64,000 nt of DNA from Roseivivax lentus. GTDB taxonomy: Bacteria; Pseudomonadota; Alphaproteobacteria; Rhodobacterales; Rhodobacteraceae. Both the position numbers and the translations under genes were made by a program. The notes under the pieces are model-generated. The model saw nothing but the letters and a program-made list of their open reading frames with translations. It did not search any database and was not told where the DNA came from. The DNA lies in the NCBI RefSeq assembly GCF_900156805.1, contig NZ_FTOQ01000005.1, forward strand, positions 62,001 through 126,000. Reading direction: 5' to 3'. Shown here piece after piece: positions 55,749 to 64,000 of the stretch (position 1 is the first letter of the stretch; the number at the start of each line of letters is the position of its first letter).

Positions 55749-58700
55749 TCAGCTGCAGCCGGAGGTTCCGCCGCAGGTGTTGCACTTCATGCAGGTGCCG
55801 TTGCGCACCAGCGTGTAGTTGCCGCATTCGCCGCAGGCCTCGCCCTCGTAGCCCTGCATGCGCGCCTTGGTGGGGGCGTCCATGCTGGTCATGCCGGAGG
55901 TCGTCGTTTCGGACTTCATGGCGAGGGTCGTGGTCGTGGTGGTCTCGGGCATCAGCGTCGCCAGCGCCGAGGAGGGATCGGCGGGCGCGGCATAGGCCGT
56001 CGCCTGACCGCCCTGCAGCACCACCAGTTCCTGCGGCACGCGCTTGCGCAGGTAGCCCGAGGAGCTGATCTGCTTGAGCACCTGCAGCGACTTCGACGCC
56101 GCGCTCTCGGAGAGTTCCCGGACGTTGGACACGCCCTCTTCCTCGCCGCGGCCGATATCGTCGAAGGTGGCCCCTTCGGGCTTCACATGCGCCAGATCGG
56201 TGCGGTCGAGATAGGAGACGGCCAGTTCGCGGAAGATGTAGTCGAGGATCGAGGTCGCGTTCTTGATCGAGTCGTTGCCCTGCACCATGCCCGCGGGTTC
56301 GAACTTGGTGAAGGTGAAGGCGTCGACGAATTCCTCCAGCGGCACGCCGTACTGAAGGCCGACCGAGACGGCGATGGCGAAGTTGTTCATCATCGCCCGG
56401 AACCCGGCACCTTCCTTGTGCATGTCGATGAAGATCTCGCCCAGGGAGCCGTCGGCATATTCGCCGGTGCGCAGGTAGACCTTGTGCCCGCCCACGATGG
56501 CCTTCTGGGTGTAGCCCTTGCGGCGCTCGGGCATCTTCTCGCGGGCGGTGGCCTTCTCGACCTCCTTGATGACGATCTTCTCGACGATCTTCTCGGCCAG
56601 CACGGCGGCCTTTTCCTGCGCCGAGCCGCTTTCGAGGATCTCGGCGGCCTCGTCGTCATCCTCCACGAGGGCGGAGGCCAGCGGCTGGCTGAGCTTGGAG
56701 CCGTCGCGATAGAGCGCGTTGGCCTTGGTGCCAAGCGACCAGGAAAGCTCGTAGGCGCGCTGGCAATCCTCGATGGTGGCATCGTTGGGCATGTTGATCG
56801 TCTTGGAGATCGCGCCCGAGATGAAGCTCTGCGCGGCGGCCATCATCTTGATGTGGCTGTCGACACCGAGGAAGCGCTTGCCCTTCTTGCCGCAGGGATT
56901 GGCGCAATCGAAGATCGGGTAATGCTCCTGGCGCAGATGCGGCGCGCCTTCGAGGGTCATGGTGCCGCAGACATGGTCGTTGGCCGCCTCGATCTCGGCG
57001 CGGGTATAGCCCAGGTGCCGCAGCAGGTCGAAGGACGGGTCGTTGAGCTTGGCCGCCGGAATACCCAGCACCTCGCGGCAGAATTCCTCGCCCAGCGTCC
57101 ACTGGTTGAAGACGAAGCGGATGTCGAAGGCCGAGGCCAGCGCGCCATCCACCTTTTCCAGCTGCGCGGGGCCGAAGCCGTGGCCCACCAGCGAGGTGTG
57201 GTTGATCGCAGGCGCATTGCCGATGGAGCCGTGACCGACCGCGTAGGAGACGATCTCCTCGATCTGCGCGGAGGCATAGCCGAGCTTCTCGAGCGCGGCG
57301 GGCACCGAGCGGTTGATGATCTTGAAATAGCCGCCGCCCGCGAGCTTCTTGAACTTCACCAGCGCGAAGTCGGGCTCGATCCCGGTCGTGTCGCAATCCA
57401 TCACGAGGCCGATCGTGCCGGTGGGTGCGATGACGGAGGTCTGCGCGTTGCGGTAGCCATGCGCCTCACCGAGCTTCAGCGCTTCGTCCCAGGACGACAT
57501 CGCCAGATCGACGAGCGTCGCGTCGGGGCAGTTCGCATGATCGAGCGGCACCGGCTTCACAGCCAGATCCTCGTAGCCCGTGGTGGCGCCGTAGGAGGCG
57601 TTGCGGTGGTTGCGGATGACCCGCAGCATGTGCGCCTTGTTGCGCTCGTAGCCCGAGAAGGCGCCCAGCTCGCCGGCGATCTCGGCGGAGGTGGCATAGG
57701 CCACGCCGGTCATGATCGCGGTCAGCGCGCCGCAAAGCGCGCGGCCCTCGTCGCTGTCATAGCTGTAGCCCATGTTCATCAGCAGGCCGCCGATATTGGC
57801 GTAGCCGAGGCCCAGCGTGCGGAAATCGTAGCTGAGCTGCGCGATCTCCTTTGAGGGGAACTGCGCCATGGTCACCGAGATCTCGAGCGTCAGGGTCCAC
57901 AGGCGCGTGGCGTGCATGTAAGTCTCGGCGTCGAACTTGCCGTCCTTGAGGAAGGTCAGCAGGTTCATGGAGGCGAGGTTGCAGGCCGTGTCGTCGAGGA
58001 ACATGTATTCCGAGCACGGGTTCGAGCCGCGGATCTCGCCGTCTTCGGGGCAGGTGTGCCAGGCATTGACGGTGTCGTGGAACTGGATGCCGGGATCGGC
58101 GCAGGCCCAGGCGGCGTGGCCCACCTGATCCCAGAGCTCGCGCGCCGAGATGGTCTTGGCGACCGAGCCGTCGGTGCGGTTGTAAAGCTCCCAGGGTGCG
58201 TCGTCCTTGACGGCCTTGAGGAAGGCGTCGGTCACGCGGATCGAGTTGTTGGAGTTCTGGCCCGAGACCGAGGCGTAGGCTTCGCTGTCCCAATCGGTGT
58301 CGTAGGTCGGGAACTCGATCGAGGTATAGCCTTGCTTGGCGTAATCGAGCACGCGCTTGACGTAGGTTTCGGGGATCTGGACCTTCTTGGCGGCGCGGAT
58401 TGCCTCTTTCAGCGACGGGTTCGCCTTCGGGTCATAGGCGCCCTCAGCCGAGCCGTCGAAGGCGGCGATGGCGGCGAAGATGCCGTTGAGCATCTGCTCG
58501 TGCATCTTGGAGCCCGCGACGATGGACGCGACCTTCTGCTCTTCCTTGACCTTCCAGTTGATGAATTCCTCGATATCGGGGTGATCGGCGTCGCAGATCA
58601 CCATCTTGGCCGCGCGGCGCGTCGTGCCGCCCGACTTGATGGCACCCGCGGCGCGGTCGCCGATCTTGAGGAAGCCCATGAGGCCCGAGGACTTGCCGCC

Positions 58701-59420
58701 GCCCGAGAGCTTCTCACCCTCGGCGCGCAGGCTCGAGAAGTTGGTGCCGGTGCCGGAGCCGTACTTGAAAAGACGCGCCTCGCGGACCCAGAGATCCATG
58801 ATGCCGCCTTCGCTCACCAGGTCGTCCTTCACCGACTGGATGAAGCAGGCATGGGGCTGCGGGTGCTCGTAGGCCGACTTCGACTTGGTCAGCTTGCCGG
58901 TCTTGTAATCGACGTAATAGTGGCCCTGGCCCGGGCCGTCGATGCCATAGGCCCAGTGCAGGCCGGTGTTGAACCATTGCGGCGAGTTCGGGGCCGCCGT
59001 CTGGGTGGCCAGCATGTGGCGCATTTCGTCGTAATAGGCGCGGGCATCCGCTTCGGTGGTGAAATAGCCGCCCTTCCAGCCCCAATAGGCCCAGGCGCCC
59101 GCCAGCCGGTCGAAGACCTGCTTGGAGGAGGTTTCGCCCACGCGCGGCGTGTCCTTCGAGGCGGGCACGGAGCGCCACAGGAATTCCGGCACGTCCTTTT
59201 CCTCGACACGGGTCAGCTCGGTGGGCACGCCCGCCTTGCGGAAATATTTCTGCGCGATCACGTCAGAAGCGACCTGGCTCCAGGACGCGGGCACCTCGAT
59301 CTCGTCGAGGCGGAAGACGATCGTGCCGTCCGGATTGCGGATCTCGGAGGCGGTGGTGACGAACGAGATGCCCTCGTATGCGTCCTGTCCGGCTGTGGTG
59401 TAGTGACGATCGATCTTCAT
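55749..59420 (-). CDS. nrdJ: AdoCbl-dependent (class II) ribonucleotide reductase
   Basis: A 1223-residue ribonucleotide reductase using adenosylcobalamin, making deoxynucleotides with or without oxygen. The N-terminal half shows [11 protein letters not shown] and [13 protein letters not shown], the catalytic region has [20 protein letters not shown], and the C-terminus has a threonine-rich linker then a zinc-ribbon (CGECG...CMKCNTCGG) that re-reduces the active site. The start at 59420 (MKIDRHY) is preferred over the ATG at 59435, which lacks a ribosome site. No cobalamin riboswitch consensus was found upstream. Confidence 0.97.
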   Translation of the reverse strand: MKIDRHYTTAGQDAYEGISFVTTASEIRNPDGTIVFRLDEIEVPASWSQVASDVIAQKYFRKAGVPTELTRVEEKDVPEFLWRSVPASKDTPRVGETSSKQVFDRLAGAWAYWGWKGGYFTTEADARAYYDEMRHMLATQTAAPNSPQWFNTGLHWAYGIDGPGQGHYYVDYKTGKLTKSKSAYEHPQPHACFIQSVKDDLVSEGGIMDLWVREARLFKYGSGTGTNFSSLRAEGEKLSGGGKSSGLMGFLKIGDRAAGAIKSGGTTRRAAKMVICDADHPDIEEFINWKVKEEQKVASIVAGSKMHEQMLNGIFAAIAAFDGSAEGAYDPKANPSLKEAIRAAKKVQIPETYVKRVLDYAKQGYTSIEFPTYDTDWDSEAYASVSGQNSNNSIRVTDAFLKAVKDDAPWELYNRTDGSVAKTISARELWDQVGHAAWACADPGIQFHDTVNAWHTCPEDGEIRGSNPCSEYMFLDDTACNLASMNLLTFLKDGKFDAETYMHATRLWTLTLEISVTMAQFPSKEIAQLSYDFRTLGLGYANIGGLLMNMGYSYDSDEGRALCGALTAIMTGVAYATSAEIAGELGAFSGYERNKAHMLRVIRNHRNASYGATTGYEDLAVKPVPLDHANCPDATLVDLAMSSWDEALKLGEAHGYRNAQTSVIAPTGTIGLVMDCDTTGIEPDFALVKFKKLAGGGYFKIINRSVPAALEKLGYASAQIEEIVSYAVGHGSIGNAPAINHTSLVGHGFGPAQLEKVDGALASAFDIRFVFNQWTLGEEFCREVLGIPAAKLNDPSFDLLRHLGYTRAEIEAANDHVCGTMTLEGAPHLRQEHYPIFDCANPCGKKGKRFLGVDSHIKMMAAAQSFISGAISKTINMPNDATIEDCQRAYELSWSLGTKANALYRDGSKLSQPLASALVEDDDEAAEILESGSAQEKAAVLAEKIVEKIVIKEVEKATAREKMPERRKGYTQKAIVGGHKVYLRTGEYADGSLGEIFIDMHKEGAGFRAMMNNFAIAVSVGLQYGVPLEEFVDAFTFTKFEPAGMVQGNDSIKNATSILDYIFRELAVSYLDRTDLAHVKPEGATFDDIGRGEEEGVSNVRELSESAASKSLQVLKQISSSGYLRKRVPQELVVLQGGQATAYAAPADPSSALATLMPETTTTTTLAMKSETTTSGMTSMDAPTKARMQGYEGEACGECGNYTLVRNGTCMKCNTCGGTSGCS

Positions 59421-59493
59421 GTGACGCTGCCCCATTTAGCGTGAAACTCAAATGTTCAGCCGGGTCGTGGGCGCCAGGCGAAGACCGTTCCTG

Positions 59494-59515
59494 TCCGGCC
59501 ACGTACACGGCCGGA
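59494..59515. repeat. Hairpin in the nrdJ leader
   Basis: TCCGGCC/GGCCGGA arms with an eight-base loop, 75-95 bases before the nrdJ start. It would fold in the mRNA leader. There is no T-run, so it is not a simple terminator. Confidence 0.55.
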
Positions 59516-59594
59516 TGGCAGATAAACCTGCAGATGTTCTTCGATGTGCCCCCGTGGCGTCACCACTAAATCTAGCGGTCCCCCGACCCGGTAG

Positions 59595-59771
59595 ACGCTA
59601 CATTCGCGTTACCTCGCGATTCCGTCAACGGCATTTTTTGAAATTCGACGCTATATTTGGTGTTGACCAATGGGTGCGCCACATCCCCTGCCCCGGCCCC
59701 TGCGATTCATCCACATATCGAAGCCCAAGGAAATCGGCATTTCCGCGGTTTATGCCACGAGTTATCCCCCA
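59595..59771. promoter_or_regulatory. Candidate NrdR and DnaA sites upstream of nrdJ
   Basis: ACGCTATATTTGGTGT (59648-59663) matches the NrdR-box consensus ACACWATATMTWGTGT at 13 of 16 positions. A weaker relative, ACGCTACATTCGCGTT, lies 53 bases away at 59595-59610. TCATCCACA (59707-59715, one mismatch) and TTATCCCCC (59762-59770, two mismatches) resemble DnaA boxes. GATTC (GANTC) sites occur at 59618 and 59704. The whole 517-base gap between nrdJ and the tRNA holds no gene I can support. Confidence 0.4.
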
Positions 59772-59937
59772 TATCTTGTGTATCGAATAAAGAGACCCGC
59801 GCGGGTGCGATTGGTGCCGCGAGGCCACAGGCCGCGACGTACCTGCGCGATTTCGCCCCGCAATTCGCGAATCGCTGGCGCCGGCGCGGCGCCGCGGATC
59901 GCAAAACGCCCCGGGATTTCATGATGTTGGTGAGAGA

Positions 59938-60014
59938 TGGTCGGGGCGATAGGATTCGAACCTACGACCTACGGTACCCAAAACCGTCGCGCTACCAGGC
60001 TGCGCCACGCCCCG
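59938..60014 (-). tRNA. tRNA-Pro (anticodon UGG)
   Basis: On the minus strand a full cloverleaf folds: acceptor CGGGGCG/CGCCCCG, D arm GCGC/GCGC, anticodon arm ACGGT-TTTGGGT-ACCGT with UGG at the anticodon, and T arm GTAGG-TTCGAAT-CCTAT. The CCA end is encoded at 59940-59938. It reads CCA and, by wobble, other proline codons. Confidence 0.97.
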
Positions 60015-60057
60015 ACGCGCTCCGTCTAGCCGCCGCACCGGGCTTTGAAAAGCCGCT

Positions 60058-60561
60058 TTATTCCGCCGCGCAGGCCCAGGCGGCCTCTTCGATGGCCGGG
60101 TGGCGCATCTCGGTGCCGGGGGCTATGCCCAGCGTCGCCGCGAGCCCGCCATTGATCTCGAGCACGTATTGCGTGCCGGGGGCGCCGGGAATGGGTGTCT
60201 CGTCGCCAGGGATCGCGTTGGCATGCACCTTGCGCACCACCCCGGTCTCGTCGGCGAAGATCATGTCGAGCGGGATGAGCGTGTTGCGCATCCAGAAGGC
60301 CACGTTTCCCGGCTTTTCATAGACGAAGAGCATGCCGGCGAATCGATCCATTTCGGGAACGTTCATCAGGCCTTGCGCGCGCGCTCCGGGCGTATCGGCC
60401 ACCGCGACGCGGAAACTTGCCGTGCCGAAATCGCCGCGCAGGGTGATGCGGTCCGCACTGCAGTCCTGCGCTGCCGCCGCGTTCGCATTCAGGCCAAGCC
60501 CCGCGAGACCCAGAAGGATCGCCGCCAGCCCGTTTCTTACCGCTCTACCGCGCTTTCCCAA
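60058..60561 (-). CDS. DUF192 family secreted protein
   Basis: A 167-residue protein with a signal peptide (cut near ANAAAAQ) and a DUF192 domain: GLMNVPEMDRFAGMLFVYEK, NVAFWMRNTLIPLDMIFAD and YVLEINGGLAATLGI. The family is widespread and periplasmic; its function is not settled. Its first 25 bases overlap the end of the cold-shock gene, so the pair is cotranscribed and coupled. Confidence 0.9.
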   Translation of the reverse strand: MGKRGRAVRNGLAAILLGLAGLGLNANAAAAQDCSADRITLRGDFGTASFRVAVADTPGARAQGLMNVPEMDRFAGMLFVYEKPGNVAFWMRNTLIPLDMIFADETGVVRKVHANAIPGDETPIPGAPGTQYVLEINGGLAATLGIAPGTEMRHPAIEEAAWACAAE

Positions 60562-61061
60562 GAACTGATCTCCGTCGCCATGCGCCCGCGCTTGCCCTGC
60601 ACCACGCGCAGGACGATCGCCTCGCCGGGCAACAAATCGGCAAGTCCCGAGCGGCGCAAGACCTCGATGTGAATAAACACATCCTCGTCACTGCCGAAGA
60701 CATTGGCGAAGCCGAAGCCCTTGGACTTGTCGAACCACTTGACCCGGGCTGGTTCGCGCTTCGCGGCGGCGAGCACTTCGGGGCTCATATCCTCGAAATC
60801 CGCAAGCGGCGGCGTCGTGTCCTCGACCGGCGGCAGGATCATGTGCACGGCGGTCGCCTGGAAGCCGCGGGGCGTCTCCTGCACGGAGATCTCGACCCGC
60901 GCCGCATCGGCCACAGAGGATTGTCCGAAATTCCGCAACACGTTTGCGTGGAGCAAGATGTCACGACCCCCGTGGTCGGCAACAACAAATCCGAAGCCCT
61001 TACCCGGGTCGAACCATTTCACCGTTCCCAGAACGCGCGTCTCTCCATGGTCAGTTTGCAT
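60537..61061 (-). CDS. Protein with two cold-shock domains
   Basis: A 174-residue protein with two cold-shock domains joined by a linker. The first begins LGTVKWFDPGKGFGFVVAD and has DILLHANVL; the second begins ARVKWFDKSKGFGFANVF and has DVFIHIEVL. Both RNP motifs are recognisable in each, the RNP2 His being present in both. Such tandem proteins are typical of Alphaproteobacteria (CspC/CspD-like in Caulobacter) and bind single-stranded RNA or DNA. It heads the unit with the DUF192 gene; its promoter must lie within 61062-61173. Confidence 0.92.
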   Translation of the reverse strand: MQTDHGETRVLGTVKWFDPGKGFGFVVADHGGRDILLHANVLRNFGQSSVADAARVEISVQETPRGFQATAVHMILPPVEDTTPPLADFEDMSPEVLAAAKREPARVKWFDKSKGFGFANVFGSDEDVFIHIEVLRRSGLADLLPGEAIVLRVVQGKRGRMATEISSWESAVER

Positions 61062-61173
61062 ATACTACCCGCAAGCCGGTGAACGCCAAGCCCGGTGGAC
61101 CACCGCCGGAACACACGGCCTAATTCAATCAAAACGTGCGTTCAACCGTTCACGTCACATGAAATGTCGGGTC

Positions 61174-61779
61174 TCAGGGTGAGAGACGCTCGATATTCCA
61201 GTCCGACGCGGCCGATTTCCTGCGCCAAACGAAACGATCGTGCAGTCTGAACGCTCCGTCTGCCCAGAATTCTATCTCAACCGGACGAATACGGATACCT
61301 CCCCAGAAGGGGGGTCTCGGCGGGTTTGTGCCGAATTTTGTTGTCATATGTGCGACTTTAGCCATCAATTCCGCCCTACTATTGAGCGGAGAGGACTGAT
61401 CGGACGCCCAGGCGCCGAGTCGGCTCTTGAGCGACCGTGATTCGAAATAGGAATCGGCGGCCGGGCCTTCCTCCTTTTCGGTGAGCCCGCGCACCCGGAT
61501 CTGACGGCGCTGCGACTTCCAGTGCATCACGAAGGCGGCCTTGCCCGCCGCCTCGATCTCGGTGGCCTTCTGGCTGGTGTAATTCGTGTAGAAGACGAAG
61601 GCATCCGCCTCGATATCCTTCAGCAGCACCATACGCGCATTGGGCAGCCCGTCCGCATCGACCGTGGACAGCGCGATGGCGTTGGGATCGTTCACTTCCG
61701 TCTTCTCGGCCTCGGCCAGCCAGTTGCGCGCGATCTCGAACGGGTCGTCGCCCGCAAAAATGCCCGTACGTTCACTCAT
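61174..61779 (-). CDS. pdxH: Pyridoxamine/pyridoxine 5'-phosphate oxidase
   Basis: A 201-residue FMN enzyme making pyridoxal phosphate. Key text is [31 protein letters not shown] (FMN/phosphate binding), [11 protein letters not shown] and RLHDRFVW...WNIERLSP at the C-terminus, where the active-site Arg and His lie. Full length. It is divergent from fabI, sharing a 114-base promoter region. Confidence 0.96.
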   Translation of the reverse strand: MSERTGIFAGDDPFEIARNWLAEAEKTEVNDPNAIALSTVDADGLPNARMVLLKDIEADAFVFYTNYTSQKATEIEAAGKAAFVMHWKSQRRQIRVRGLTEKEEGPAADSYFESRSLKSRLGAWASDQSSPLNSRAELMAKVAHMTTKFGTNPPRPPFWGGIRIRPVEIEFWADGAFRLHDRFVWRRKSAASDWNIERLSP

Positions 61780-61799
61780 CTGCTCGGATCCCCCGGTTT

Positions 61800-61873
61800 T
61801 GTCCTGTCCTGTCCCGCGACCCGAAGGTGCCCTTGATGGCCCCTGCCCGGTCACTTAAAGGACATCAGGACAG
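61800..61873. promoter_or_regulatory. Repeated TGTCC/GGACA boxes between pdxH and fabI
   Basis: TGTCC occurs three times in tandem (61800-61814), and the inverse GGACA twice (61860-61864, 61868-61872) in the shared pdxH-fabI promoter gap. The CTGTCC/GGACAG pairing could form an operator. No known regulator is assigned. Confidence 0.3.
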
Positions 61874-61893
61874 ATGTTGGGTGGAGACGGGCG

Positions 61894-62700
61894 ATGTCAA
61901 ACTCTCTTATGGCGGGCAAGCGCGGGCTGATCATGGGCCTCGCGAACGACAAGTCGATCGCATGGGGCATCGCGAAGGCCTGCGCGGATGCGGGGGCGGA
62001 GCTGGCCTTCTCCTATCAGGGCGACGCGCTGAAAAAGCGCGTGGGGCCGCTGGCGGAAAGTCTCGGCTCGGATATCGTGCTGCCCTGCGACGTGGGCGAC
62101 GAGGCCTCGATCGACGCGCTTTTCGACGGGCTCAAGGAAAAGTGGGACCGCCTCGATTTCGTCGTCCATGCGATCGGCTATTCCGACAAGACGCAATTGC
62201 GCGGCCGTTACGTGGACACAACGCGCGACAATTTCACCATGACGATGGATATCTCGGTCTATTCCTTCACCAGCGTGATGCAGCGCGCCGAGAAGTTGAT
62301 GACCGAGGGCGGATCCGCGGTGACGCTGACCTATTACGGAGCGGAACGGATCATGCCGCATTACAACGTGATGGGTGTCGCGAAAGCCGCGCTGGAGGCC
62401 TCCGTGCGGTACCTCGCCGAGGATCTGGGCAAGGACGGCATCCGCGTGAACGCGATCTCGGCGGGTCCGATCAAGACGCTCGCGGCCTCGGGGATCGGCG
62501 ATTTCCGCTACATCATGAAGTGGAACGAGTACAATTCGCCCCTGCGCCGCAATGTCACGATCCAGGACGTGGGCAATTCCGCGCTTTACCTCTTGTCCGA
62601 TCTCGGCGCGGGCGTGACCGGCGAGACGCATCACGTCGATGCGGGCTACCATGTCGTCGGCATGAAGGCCGTCGACGCCCCCGATATCACCAAGGGCTGA
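61894..62700 (+). CDS. fabI: Enoyl-ACP reductase FabI
   Basis: A 268-residue NADH-dependent reductase for the last step of fatty-acid elongation. The cofactor region is GLANDKSIAWGIAK, the triclosan-site segment is VHAIGYSDK, and the catalytic Y157-x6-K164 lies in MPHYNVMGVAKAAL. The cofactor-binding loop AGPIKTLAASGIGDF is typical. GGAG precedes the start. The exporter gene follows after four bases. Confidence 0.96.
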   Translation: MSNSLMAGKRGLIMGLANDKSIAWGIAKACADAGAELAFSYQGDALKKRVGPLAESLGSDIVLPCDVGDEASIDALFDGLKEKWDRLDFVVHAIGYSDKTQLRGRYVDTTRDNFTMTMDISVYSFTSVMQRAEKLMTEGGSAVTLTYYGAERIMPHYNVMGVAKAALEASVRYLAEDLGKDGIRVNAISAGPIKTLAASGIGDFRYIMKWNEYNSPLRRNVTIQDVGNSALYLLSDLGAGVTGETHHVDAGYHVVGMKAVDAPDITKG

Positions 62701-62704
62701 GCCG

Positions 62705-63307
62705 ATGGAGGTCGCCCACCTCATCGCCTTCAACCTGACGCTTCTGGCGGCGATGGCCGCGCCGGGCCCGGCGCTTCTGTTCGCGCTGCGCCAGTCGATT
62801 GCGGGCGGATTCCGGGCGGGATTTGCCACGGGGTTGGGCCTTGCGGTGGCGGCGGTGTTCTGGACGTCCCTCGCGCTAGCCGGTCTCGAGGCGGTCTTCG
62901 TGGTGGTGCCCGCGGCCTATCTGGTCCTGAAGATCGGCGGCGCGCTCTACCTGCTTTACGTGGCCTACACGCTTTGGCGCGATGCGCAAAAGCCGCTTGC
63001 GGAGACGGCCCATCCGGGCCGGCGCGCGTTTCTGGGCGGCATGCTCGTGAACCTCTCCAATCCGAAATCGGTGCTGTTCGCCGCCTCGGTCCTCGTGGTG
63101 ATCTTTCCCGCGGGCCTCAGCGTCACCGAGAAAGCGCTGATCCTCGCCAACCATTTTGCCGTGGAGGTCGTGGTCTACGGCCTCTTCGCCGCCCTGCTCG
63201 CCACGCCGCCCGCCCGCGCGGGTTATCTGCGCCTGAAGGCCGCGATCGACCGCATCGCCGCGGCGGTGCTCGGTGCGCTCGGCCTGCGCCTTCTGCTCGA
63301 CCGATAG
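62705..63307 (+). CDS. LysE/RhtB-family exporter
   Basis: A 200-residue membrane protein with about six helices and the LysE/RhtB signature APGPALLFALRQSIAGGFRAGFATGLG near the N-terminus, plus the NLSNPKSVLFAASVL segment. Family members export amino acids or their analogues; the substrate here is unknown. It begins four bases after fabI, so the two are probably cotranscribed. Confidence 0.88.
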   Translation: MEVAHLIAFNLTLLAAMAAPGPALLFALRQSIAGGFRAGFATGLGLAVAAVFWTSLALAGLEAVFVVVPAAYLVLKIGGALYLLYVAYTLWRDAQKPLAETAHPGRRAFLGGMLVNLSNPKSVLFAASVLVVIFPAGLSVTEKALILANHFAVEVVVYGLFAALLATPPARAGYLRLKAAIDRIAAAVLGALGLRLLLDR

Positions 63308-63319
63308 GAATTCGCTGTC

Positions 63320-63823
63320 ATGACCGATCTTCTGCCGCATGAAAAAGGCTTCCATGTCAGCTGGGACCAGCTGCACCGCGACGCGCGCGCGCTGTCTTGG
63401 CGGCTGCAATCGAACGTGCCCGAAGGCGGCTGGCGCGCCGTCGTGGCGATCACCCGAGGCGGCATGGCCCCGGCGATGATCGTCGCGCGCGAGCTCGACA
63501 TCCGCACCGTCGACACGATCAGCGTGAAAAGCTACGACCACCAGACCCAGTCCGAACCGCGCATCATCAAGAGCCCGGACATGGACGTGGTGGGCGACGG
63601 CAGCGGCATCCTGATCGTCGACGACCTCGTGGATACCGGCCGCACGCTGGAAGTGGTGCGCCGCGCGATGCCGAAGGCGCATGTGGCCACGGTCTATGCC
63701 AAGCCCAAGGGCCGGCCCATGGTCGACACCTTCATCACCGAAGTGAGCCAGGACACCTGGATCTTCTTTCCCTGGGACATGGCGCTGCAATACGTCAAAC
63801 CGTTCCACGGCGCCGACGACTGA
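63320..63823 (+). CDS. gpt: Xanthine (guanine) phosphoribosyltransferase
   Basis: A 167-residue purine salvage enzyme that makes XMP or GMP from xanthine or guanine and PRPP. The PRPP loop is [18 protein letters not shown], the pyrophosphate loop lies in [10 protein letters not shown], and the base-stacking tryptophan region is TWIFFPWDM. It lies 12 bases after the LysE-type gene, in the same direction. Confidence 0.94.
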   Translation: MTDLLPHEKGFHVSWDQLHRDARALSWRLQSNVPEGGWRAVVAITRGGMAPAMIVARELDIRTVDTISVKSYDHQTQSEPRIIKSPDMDVVGDGSGILIVDDLVDTGRTLEVVRRAMPKAHVATVYAKPKGRPMVDTFITEVSQDTWIFFPWDMALQYVKPFHGADD

Positions 63824-63913
63824 GGCTGCAACGCGGCCCTGCCCTTGCGGGGTCGGGGCCTCTCGCCTAGACGTGTGTCCGACCCTGTTTTCCGCATCCA
63901 TCGAGGAGCCCGC

Positions 63914-64000
63914 ATGGCACTCAAGGCTGGCCGTATTTCGAAGTTCTTCCTGTGGATCCTGATGGGCCTGCTGCTCGTCGGTCTTGCCGGGTTCGGCGCC
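63914..64000 (+). CDS. Start of a probable PpiD-like peptidyl-prolyl isomerase (cut by window)
   Basis: Only 29 codons are visible. A short basic N-terminus (MALKAGRISKF) leads into one membrane helix (FLWILMGLLLVGLAGFGA). GAGGAG lies shortly before the ATG. This start resembles the anchored SurA/PpiD-type foldases of Rhodobacterales, but any single-anchor protein would look similar at this length. Confidence 0.45.
   Translation, partial: MALKAGRISKFFLWILMGLLLVGLAGFGA

Noticed and set aside
59421-59580. Cobalamin riboswitch before the AdoCbl-dependent nrdJ
   Set aside because: No B12-box or the conserved GCCACTG-type core could be found in the leader, only a simple hairpin at 59494-59515.
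1-64000. CRISPR arrays, insertion sequences, phage genes or restriction systems
   Set aside because: No regularly spaced repeats, transposase, integrase, phage structural or restriction-modification genes were seen on either strand.

Overview
The window is GC-rich, densely coded bacterial chromosome and reads as an alphaproteobacterium of the order Rhodobacterales (Roseobacter or Paracoccus-like group). The evidence is the paired DUF6456 and DUF6477 genes, an FnrL-type regulator beside hemN and a ccoNOQP/ccoGHIS cluster, an AdoCbl-dependent class II ribonucleotide reductase, and CheD/CheR-type chemotaxis genes with alphaproteobacterial features. No phage, insertion sequence, plasmid function or CRISPR array was seen. 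Genus cannot be fixed from the sequence alone.

Layout. 1-6.5 kb: the end of a diheme cytochrome c gene, a block of inverted repeats, lipA, the divergent DUF6456/DUF6477 pair, a non-pyrrolysine MttB-family methyltransferase, a 56-residue membrane protein and an outer-membrane barrel. 6.6-16.6 kb: guaA with a coupled YrbL-like gene, two EamA transporters, a FadL-type barrel with a clear terminator, an unknown P-loop protein, a MetA that looks acetyl-CoA-specific, a lipoprotein hydrolase, PPK2 and a TetR regulator. 16.7-20.3 kb (minus): the conserved yfgM-bamB-der operon. 20.5-28 kb: an RND efflux pair behind two palindromic operators, an Atm1-type ABC exporter and a small unknown gene. 28-34.4 kb: a long inverted-repeat element, 3-hydroxybutyrate dehydrogenase, a candidate small RNA, an orphan oligopeptide-type binding protein, an acyl-CoA ligase, a DsbA-like protein and a YitT-family protein.

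34.4-46.5 kb is a microaerobic respiration island. It holds the structural genes of cbb3 oxidase (ccoNOQP), its assembly genes (ccoGHIS), the oxygen sensor FnrL and oxygen-independent coproporphyrinogen oxidase (hemN), which supplies haem when oxygen is scarce. Three FNR boxes sit upstream of ccoN, upstream of ccoG and between fnrL and hemN, so one regulator probably controls the set. A glycosyltransferase gene interrupts the cco cluster.

46.5-55.5 kb is one tightly overlapping chemotaxis operon on the minus strand: periplasmic sensor protein, MCP, CheD, STAS protein, CheY, CheA, CheW, CheR, CheY and a small helical protein with a CheZ/CheT-like D-x3-Q motif. No cheB is present. 55.7-64 kb holds nrdJ, tRNA-Pro(UGG), a DUF192 protein overlapping a double cold-shock-domain protein, pdxH and fabI (divergent), a LysE/RhtB exporter, a xanthine phosphoribosyltransferase and the first codons of a probable PpiD-like protein.

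The points most worth following up are the candidate small RNA at 29235-29312, the predicted CheY phosphatase at 46555-46962, the periplasmic sensor protein paired with the MCP, the inverted-repeat elements at 828-950 and 28000-28190, and the unassigned operators upstream of the RND pump.
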